Shown here piece after piece: positions 58,134-64,000 of a stretch of DNA of 64,000 bases (position 1 is the first letter of the stretch; each line of letters opens with the position of its first letter). The position numbers and the translations under genes are program-made. The stretch covers positions 5,345 through 69,344 of the forward strand of contig NZ_MDKB01000001.1 of NCBI RefSeq assembly GCF_001715295.1, written 5' to 3'. Origin of the DNA: Streptomyces griseus (lineage in GTDB: Bacteria; Actinomycetota; Actinomycetes; Streptomycetales; Streptomycetaceae). Below the pieces are notes generated by a model. The model worked only from the letters and a program-made list of their open reading frames with translations. It was not told the origin of the DNA and ran no database searches.

Positions 58134-60077
58134 GTGAACCCCACCCCTGCGCCCGAGGCCGACGGCCCTCCCCCCAGCGAACAGCGAGGACAGGACGTGC
58201 CGGACGGTGCCCTCGCCGTCGAGTCGACGACCGTGCCGCGTCAGAAGGCCGGCCACCGGGCTGCCCCCCACACCGGGGCGGGCGTCGCCACGCGCGGAGT
58301 CCCCGCGGACCGGCCCCGCCACACGCGCCCACCCGCCCGCACCGGCAGCCGCGGCCGGCCGGACCCGCTCGACCACCCGGATCCGCTCCGGGCCGCCGAC
58401 TCCGCCGGCACCGAGAACCTCCTGCGCTGCTGGGTCAGGGAGAACGACCTGCCCCGCCCGCAGGGAGACACCCTGCGCATCCCGCTCCCCGCGAGCGGGA
58501 CCGCCCTGCTCGTCCCGGTCGGCCACTGGTCCGCGACGGGCTGGCACCGCTTCGGTACGCCCACCCTGGAGAGCGCCCCCGAGGGTTCCCCCGGGGTCGA
58601 CGCCGTCACCGTGGCCGCCCTTCTCGGGCGGGAGAGCGACCGGGACTCCGGCATGGACCTGGTGGCACGCGTGGCGGACTCGGTGCGGAACACCGCCGTC
58701 TTCCTCGCCGCCCGCCGCCGGGCCCCCGGCGCGTACCCGGAGACGGACCTCTTCCTCACCGCCGAGCAGTCCCTGGTCCTCGGCCACCCCCTGCACCCCA
58801 CGCCCAAGAGCCGGGAGGGCCTCTCGGAGACCGAGACGCTCCTCTACTCACCCGAGTCGCGCGGCTCCTTCCCGCTGTACTGGATGGCCGTGGACCGCTC
58901 CGTACTGGCCACCGAGTCCTCCTGGGCCCGGGCGGGCCGGCCGGTCTCGGCCGAGGAACTCCTCGCGCCCCACGCGGACGGGCTGCGCCTGCCCGACGGC
59001 ACCGCCGCTCTTCCGCTCCACCCCTGGCAGGCGGCGGAGCTCAAGCGCCGCCCCGAGGTCGCCACCCTGTTCGACAAGGGCCTGCTCCACGACCTCGGCC
59101 CGTACGGGGAGCACTGGCACCCCACCTCCTCCGTACGGACCGTGCACCGGCCCGGCGCCGGCATCATGCTGAAGCTCTCGCTGGGGGTGCGCATCACCAA
59201 CTCCCGCCGGGAGAACCTCCGCAAGGAACTCCACCGCGGGACCGAGGTCCACCGGCTGCTGGGCACGGGGCTGGCCCGCGCGTGGCAGGCGGTCCACCCG
59301 GGCTTCGACATCGTCCGGGACCCCGCCTGGCTCGCCGTGGACGCCCCGGGCGGCGTGCCCGTCCCCGGCCTCGACGTCATGATCCGCCACAATCCGTTCG
59401 GTCCGGTCGACGACGCGGTGTGCATCGCCGGACTCACCGCCCCGCGTCCCTGGCCCGGCCGCCCCGGTACGCACTCCCGGCTCGCGGAGACCGTCTCCCG
59501 GCTGGCCGACCGCACGGGCCGGACGACGGGAGCGGTCTGCGCCGAGTGGTTCCTGCGCTACCTGGACCGCGTGGTGCTGCCCGTCCTGTGGCTCGACGCC
59601 CACGCGGGCGTGGCCCTGGAGGCCCATCAGCAGAACACCCTGGTCCTGCTCGACGCGGACGGCTGGCCGGCCGGCGGCCGGTACCGCGACAACCAGGGAT
59701 ACTACTTCCGCGAGTCGCACCGTCCCGCGCTCGAGGAGCGGCTCCCCGGGATCGGCAGCGTCAGCGACACCTTCGTCGCCGACGCGGTCACCGACGAAAG
59801 GCTCGCGTACTACCTCGGCATCAACAACGTCCTGGGGCTCATCGGCGCCTTCGGTTCCCAGCGGCTGGCCGACGAGCGACTGCTCCTCGCCGCCTTCCGC
59901 CGTTTCCTCGAGGACGCGCGCACGCTGGGCTCCCCCCTGCCCGCCTACCTCCTGGAGACGGCGCACCTGCGGTGCAAGGCCAACCTCCTGACCCGGCTGC
60001 ACGGGCTGGACGAACTCGTCGGCCCGGTCGACACCCAGTCCGTCTACGTCACCATCGCCAACCCGCTGCGCAGCTGA
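58134..60077 (+). CDS. NRPS-independent siderophore synthetase (IucA/IucC family), first
   Basis: The 647-aa ATP-dependent enzyme joins a carboxylate (such as citrate or 2-oxoglutarate) to an amine or alcohol. IucA/IucC motifs are present: GHPLHPTPKSREGL (about 220), PLHPWQ (about 300), and a RNTNxR-like MLKLSLGVRITNSRRENL (about 345); a FhuF-like C-terminal domain follows. The first 90 residues are Pro/Arg-rich. GTG at 58134 has AAGGA upstream. The acyltransferase gene starts 38 nt later. Confidence 0.88.
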   Translation: MNPTPAPEADGPPPSEQRGQDVPDGALAVESTTVPRQKAGHRAAPHTGAGVATRGVPADRPRHTRPPARTGSRGRPDPLDHPDPLRAADSAGTENLLRCWVRENDLPRPQGDTLRIPLPASGTALLVPVGHWSATGWHRFGTPTLESAPEGSPGVDAVTVAALLGRESDRDSGMDLVARVADSVRNTAVFLAARRRAPGAYPETDLFLTAEQSLVLGHPLHPTPKSREGLSETETLLYSPESRGSFPLYWMAVDRSVLATESSWARAGRPVSAEELLAPHADGLRLPDGTAALPLHPWQAAELKRRPEVATLFDKGLLHDLGPYGEHWHPTSSVRTVHRPGAGIMLKLSLGVRITNSRRENLRKELHRGTEVHRLLGTGLARAWQAVHPGFDIVRDPAWLAVDAPGGVPVPGLDVMIRHNPFGPVDDAVCIAGLTAPRPWPGRPGTHSRLAETVSRLADRTGRTTGAVCAEWFLRYLDRVVLPVLWLDAHAGVALEAHQQNTLVLLDADGWPAGGRYRDNQGYYFRESHRPALEERLPGIGSVSDTFVADAVTDERLAYYLGINNVLGLIGAFGSQRLADERLLLAAFRRFLEDARTLGSPLPAYLLETAHLRCKANLLTRLHGLDELVGPVDTQSVYVTIANPLRS

Positions 60078-60115
60078 GCGAACCGCCCGCCCGAACCGAG
60101 GAGAGGAGCGCCACG

Positions 60116-60892
60116 GTGCACCACACCGATGCGCACACCGAGGCCGGTGCGTCCCCGCCGCGTGTCACGGGCGCCGAGGACACGCTGGAGCTACGGCTCA
60201 CCGAAGAGCTGCTCACCCTGCTCGGCGACGGCGGGCCGCCGGCCCCCGCCTCACCCGCCCACCACGGTTCGCCGGGGCCCCCTCCCGCGCCGGCCGAGGC
60301 CCCGCCGGGGGCCGGCCCCTCCGGCCCCGTCGGCGATCCGGCCGCGTGGGGCCCGGCCGCCACCTCCGCCGGAGAGTTCCGGCTGGTCCCCGTGGAACCC
60401 GCGCGCGACCTCGCCGTGATCAGCCGTTGGATGAACGACCCCGCGGTGGCCGCCTTCTGGGAGCTCGCCGGACCGGAGTCGGTCACCGCCGGCCACCTCC
60501 GCCCGCAGCTCGACGGCGACGGCCGCAGCGTCCCCTGCCTCGGCGTGCTCGACGGCAGGCCGATGAGCTACTGGGAGATCTACCGGGCCGACCTGGACCC
60601 CCTGGCCCGCCACTACCCCGCCCGGCCCCACGACACCGGGATCCACCTCCTGATCGGCGGGGTGGGCAACCGGGGCCGGGGCATCGGAACCGTGCTGCTC
60701 AGGGCCGTGTCCGACCTCGTACTCGACCACCGTCCGCGTTGCGCCCGCGTCGTCGCGGAGCCGGACCTGCGCAACACCCCGTCCGTCTCGGCCTTCCTGA
60801 GTGCCGGTTTCCGTTTCTCCGCGGAAGTCGAACTGCCCGGCAAACGAGCTGCTTTGATGGTCCGCGACCGGGCCCACCGTGCACAGCTGTGA
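60116..60892 (+). CDS. GNAT acyltransferase of the siderophore operon (IucB/RhbD-like)
   Basis: The 258-aa protein has a disordered Pro/Ala-rich N-terminus (about 1-80) and an IucB-like GNAT domain (about 85-250; WMNDPAVAAFWELAGP, then GNRGRGIGTVLL as the acyl-CoA site). In aerobactin and rhizobactin pathways this family acylates a hydroxylated amine; here the hydroxylase gene is absent, so the acceptor is unclear. GTG at 60116 follows GAGGAGAGGAG. The second synthetase starts 60 nt later. Confidence 0.82.
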   Translation: MHHTDAHTEAGASPPRVTGAEDTLELRLTEELLTLLGDGGPPAPASPAHHGSPGPPPAPAEAPPGAGPSGPVGDPAAWGPAATSAGEFRLVPVEPARDLAVISRWMNDPAVAAFWELAGPESVTAGHLRPQLDGDGRSVPCLGVLDGRPMSYWEIYRADLDPLARHYPARPHDTGIHLLIGGVGNRGRGIGTVLLRAVSDLVLDHRPRCARVVAEPDLRNTPSVSAFLSAGFRFSAEVELPGKRAALMVRDRAHRAQL

Positions 60893-60952
60893 ACAACTCG
60901 CCGCCACATCCACACGCTCGAACCCCATCGGTTTCCACCCCGAGGAGTCCCC

Positions 60953-62791
60953 GTGCCGACACATCCCGCGAGCCACGACCCGGCCCCGTACCGCCCGCCG
61001 TTCGCCACCGAGGAATTGAACCGGGAGGGCTGGGACCGAGCGGCGGTGCGGCTGCTCGCGAAGATGCTCGGTGAGTTCGCCTACGAGGAGGTCGTCGAAC
61101 CCGCACGGCAGGAGAAGGGGTCCGTGGGAAACACCCACGGTTACACCCTGCCGCTCGACGACGGCGGGCAGCTGAGCTTCCGCGCGCGCCGCGGGGTCTA
61201 CGGAAGCTGGCGCGTCGACCCGGAGTCGATCCGCGAGGGCGGCGCGGACTCCGGCGGTATCCCCTTCCGCGACCCGCTGCACTTCCTCGTCCGCGCCCGC
61301 CGCCTCCTGGGCCTGGACGGGGCCACCCTGGGCCACCTTGTACGCGAACTCACCGCCACGCTCACCGCCGACACCCGCCTCGACCGCTCCGCGCTCCCGG
61401 TGGCGCGGCTCGCCGACCTCCCGTACGCCGAACTCGAAGGGCACCAGACGGGACATCCCTGGCTGGTCGCCAACAAGGGCCGCCTCGGCTTCTCCGCCGC
61501 GGATACCGCCCGCTTCACCCCGGAGGCGCGCTCCGCCACCACGCTGCCCTGGATCGCCGTCAGTACCCGGATAGCCGGCTATCGGGGAGTCGGCCGCCTC
61601 GCCACCCCCGGACAGCTGTACGACCAGGAACTGGACGCGCCGGTCCGCGCCTCGTTCGCCGCAGTGCTGCGCGGCCGTGGCCTCGATCCCGGCGACTACC
61701 TCTTCCTGCCGGTCCACCCCTGGCAGTGGGACGAGTGGATCGTCCCCCTCTTCGCCCCGGCGCTCGCGGACGGCCGGATCGTGCCCCTCCACGCGGACGG
61801 CGACCTCCGGCTGCCGCAGCAGTCGATCCGCACGTTCAGCAACGTCGGCCGTCCCGACCGGCACACCGTCAAGCTGCCCCTCTCGATCCTGAACACCCTG
61901 GTCTGGCGCGGTCTGCCGACCGAACGCACCCTCGCCGCCCCCGCGGTCACCGCCTGGGTCCAGGGGATCCGCGACTCGGATCCCTTCCTGCGCGACAGCG
62001 GGGTCATCCTTCTGGGAGAGGTCGCCTCGGTAGCCGTCGAGCATCCCCTCTACGATCACCTTCCCGAGGTGCCGTACCAGTTCAAGGAGATCCTCGGCGC
62101 CATCTGGCGTGAGCCGCTGCCGCCACGGCTGGGCCCCGGGGAACGCGCCCGCACGCTGGCCTCCCTGCTGCACACGGACCCCGCTGGACGGTCCTTCACG
62201 GCCGAGCTGGTCACCCGGTCGGGGCTCACGCCGGAGGCCTGGCTGACGCGGCTCTTCGCCGCGCTGCTGCCCCCGCTCCTGCACTTCCTGTACCGGTACG
62301 GCACCGTGTTCTCGCCCCACGGGGAGAACGCGATCGTCGTCTTCGACGATCGGGACGTGCCGCAGCGCCTCGCGATCAAGGACTTCGTCGACGACGTGAA
62401 CGTGAGTGCCCGGCCGCTGCCCGAGCACGGGTCGATGCCGGACGACGTCCGCGCCGTCCTGCTGACCGAAGAACCCTCCTTCCTCACCCAGTTCATCCAC
62501 GCGGGGCTCTTCGTCGGCGTCTTCCGTTTCCTCTCCCCGCTCTGCGAGGAGCAGCTGGGGGTGCCCGAGAGCGTGTTCTGGTCACTCGTCCGTGCGGAGA
62601 TCCTGCGCCACCACGCCCGTTTCCCCGAGCTGAAGGAGCGGTTCGAGACGTTCGACATGCTGACGCCGACGATCGAGCGCCTCTGTCTCAACCGCAACCG
62701 GCTGCACCTGGACGGTTACCGTGACAGGCCGCGGCGCCCGCACGCCGCCGTCCACGGAACGGTCCCCAACCCCCTGCATCCCACCGCGTGA
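60953..62791 (+). CDS. NRPS-independent siderophore synthetase (IucA/IucC family), second
   Basis: The 612-aa enzyme has the IucA/IucC motifs GHPWLVANKGRLGF (about 165), PVHPWQWDEW (about 255), HTVKLPLSILNTLVWR (about 303) and PHGENAIVVFDD (about 455). It differs clearly from the first synthetase, so the two probably make successive bonds. The GTG start at 60953 has GAGGAG 8 nt upstream. Last gene of the operon; the dinG-like gene follows after about 50 nt on the same strand, with its own -10-like box. Confidence 0.88.
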   Translation: MPTHPASHDPAPYRPPFATEELNREGWDRAAVRLLAKMLGEFAYEEVVEPARQEKGSVGNTHGYTLPLDDGGQLSFRARRGVYGSWRVDPESIREGGADSGGIPFRDPLHFLVRARRLLGLDGATLGHLVRELTATLTADTRLDRSALPVARLADLPYAELEGHQTGHPWLVANKGRLGFSAADTARFTPEARSATTLPWIAVSTRIAGYRGVGRLATPGQLYDQELDAPVRASFAAVLRGRGLDPGDYLFLPVHPWQWDEWIVPLFAPALADGRIVPLHADGDLRLPQQSIRTFSNVGRPDRHTVKLPLSILNTLVWRGLPTERTLAAPAVTAWVQGIRDSDPFLRDSGVILLGEVASVAVEHPLYDHLPEVPYQFKEILGAIWREPLPPRLGPGERARTLASLLHTDPAGRSFTAELVTRSGLTPEAWLTRLFAALLPPLLHFLYRYGTVFSPHGENAIVVFDDRDVPQRLAIKDFVDDVNVSARPLPEHGSMPDDVRAVLLTEEPSFLTQFIHAGLFVGVFRFLSPLCEEQLGVPESVFWSLVRAEILRHHARFPELKERFETFDMLTPTIERLCLNRNRLHLDGYRDRPRRPHAAVHGTVPNPLHPTA

Positions 62792-62841
62792 GACCGGGAG
62801 TGACCGTCGATGTCAGTCCCGCGCCGTAGGGTGGACGCGCT

Positions 62842-64000
62842 ATGACGAAGCCATCTCTCCCCGAGCTCCTCCACGCCGCCGTCACCGCCGTCGGCGGTAC
62901 GGAACGGCCCGGTCAGGTCACCATGGCCGAAGCCGTCGCCGAGGCCGTCGAGGACAACGCACACCTCCTCGTCCAGGCCGGTACCGGCACGGGCAAGTCC
63001 CTCGGCTATCTGGTGCCGGCCCTGGCCCACGGGGAGCGCGTCGTGGTGGCCACGGCGACCCTCGCCCTCCAGCGCCAGCTGGTCGAGCGGGACCTCCCGC
63101 GGACGGTCGACGCCCTGCAACCACTGCTGCGCCGCCGCCCCCAGTTCGCGATGCTCAAGGGCAGGTCGAACTACCTCTGCCTGCACCGCCTCCACGAGGG
63201 AGTCCCGCAGGACGAGGAGGAGGGCCTCTTCGACCAGTTCGAGGCGGCGGCCCCGTCGAGCAGGCTCGGCCAGGACCTGCTGCGCATGCGCGACTGGGCG
63301 GACGAGACGGAGAGCGGCGACCGCGACGACCTCACACCGGGGGTGTCCGACCGTGCCTGGGCGCAGATCTCGGTCTCCTCGCGCGAGTGCCTGGGCGCCT
63401 CCAAGTGCGCGTACGGCGCCGAGTGTTTCGCGGAGGCGGCCCGGGAGCGGGCCAAGCTCGCCGATGTCGTCGTGACCAACCACGCCCTCCTGGCCATCGA
63501 CGCGATCGAGGGCGCCCCCGTGCTTCCCCAGCACGAGGTGCTGATCGTCGACGAGGCCCACGAGCTGGTCTCGCGGGTCACCGGGGTCGCGACCGGTGAG
63601 CTCACTCCCGGCCAGGTGAACCGGGCGGTGCGGCGGGCGGCCAAGCTGGTCGACGAGAAGGCGGCCGACGCGCTCCAGACTGCTTCGGAGGGGTTCGAAC
63701 GGGTCATGGAGCTGGCGCTGCCCGGCCGGCTGGAGGAGGTACCGGAAGACCTCGGTTACGCCTTGGCCGCGTTGCGTGACGCGGCGCGCACGGTGATCTC
63801 GGCCCTGGGCTCCACCCGCGACAAGTCCGTCCAGGACGAGGACGCCGTCCGCAAGCAGGCCATCGCGTCCGTGGAGTCCGTCCACGGTGTCGCGGAGCGC
63901 ATCACCCAGGGGTCCGAGTACGACGTCGTCTGGTACGAGCGCCATGACCGCTTCGGCGCCTCCGTGCGGGTCGCCCCGCTCTCGGTGTCGGGGCTCCTGC
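62842..64000 (+). CDS. dinG: DinG/XPD-type ATP-dependent helicase (3' end beyond the window)
   Basis: The first 386 residues are present; the gene runs off the right edge. The iron-sulfur superfamily-2 helicase layout is clear: Q motif/Walker A AGTGTGKSLGY (about 46-56), four Cys between about 110 and 200 (SNYLC, ECLGASKC, AECF) that fit a 4Fe-4S site, and the DEAH box VDEAHEL (about 237). Role: DNA repair or unwinding of damaged or structured DNA. ATG at 62842 has no strong ribosome binding site; TAGGGT ends 9 nt upstream. In S. coelicolor lexA lies just beyond this gene. Confidence 0.9.
   Translation, partial: MTKPSLPELLHAAVTAVGGTERPGQVTMAEAVAEAVEDNAHLLVQAGTGTGKSLGYLVPALAHGERVVVATATLALQRQLVERDLPRTVDALQPLLRRRPQFAMLKGRSNYLCLHRLHEGVPQDEEEGLFDQFEAAAPSSRLGQDLLRMRDWADETESGDRDDLTPGVSDRAWAQISVSSRECLGASKCAYGAECFAEAARERAKLADVVVTNHALLAIDAIEGAPVLPQHEVLIVDEAHELVSRVTGVATGELTPGQVNRAVRRAAKLVDEKAADALQTASEGFERVMELALPGRLEEVPEDLGYALAALRDAARTVISALGSTRDKSVQDEDAVRKQAIASVESVHGVAERITQGSEYDVVWYERHDRFGASVRVAPLSVSGLL

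Overview
The window is about 64 kb of very GC-rich actinobacterial chromosome. Gene content and order match the core of a Streptomyces chromosome (the S. coelicolor region around SCO5747-SCO5802, identified from memory of gene order and protein families, not by a search). Most genes are ordinary housekeeping or conserved Streptomyces genes. Many starts are GTG, and several genes have a TANNNT box 6-7 nt before the start codon, the signature of leaderless transcripts.

Layout. 1-1.6 kb: terminator, tRNA-Thr(GGT), a tRNA-adjacent patch with a putative immunity protein and a 5'-truncated ArsR-type regulator. 1.6-11 kb: osmotic-adaptation signalling genes osaC (anti-sigma/PP2C phosphatase), osaA (1829-aa poly-HAMP hybrid histidine kinase whose gene holds ten 276-bp in-register repeats) and osaB (response regulator). 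11-19.3 kb: ftsK, a RodZ-like protein, rimO-pgsA-cinA (4-nt overlaps), clgR, a Dps protein and a CsbD-like protein. 19.6-28.6 kb: nei2-type glycosylase, lhr helicase, AraC regulator with azlC-azlD, and a toroid-fold hypothetical. 28.6-32.3 kb: DUF3046, AI-2E family permease, recA (SOS-type promoter) and recX.

32.3-43.8 kb: a three-unit hairpin-bearing tandem repeat, a DUF6197-like gene, a cysteine dioxygenase-rhodanese operon behind a newly read 28-aa Cys-rich leader peptide, an FAD monooxygenase, the gluABCD glutamate ABC transporter, and the divergent gluR-gluK two-component system. A 162-bp element with 12-bp perfect terminal inverted repeats and a TAXI-type binding protein follow. 43.9-54.9 kb: miaB, a LigB-like protein, an antitoxin-family protein, miaA, a membrane protein, dapF, rshA, an M1 peptidase and hflX. 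55.0-56.4 kb: a second, diverged copy of the 162-bp element (165 bp, same internal spacing), then a secreted trypsin-like lipoprotein.

56.7-62.8 kb: a four-gene NRPS-independent siderophore operon (class III aminotransferase, two IucA/IucC synthetases, an IucB-like acyltransferase), with no N-hydroxylase or decarboxylase in the window; its product is not predictable from sequence. The window ends inside a dinG-type helicase gene.

The most notable items are the Cys leader peptide with a possible Shine-Dalgarno-sequestering hairpin, the matched pair of palindromic elements, the hairpin tandem repeat between recX and its convergent neighbour, and the hydroxylase-free siderophore operon.
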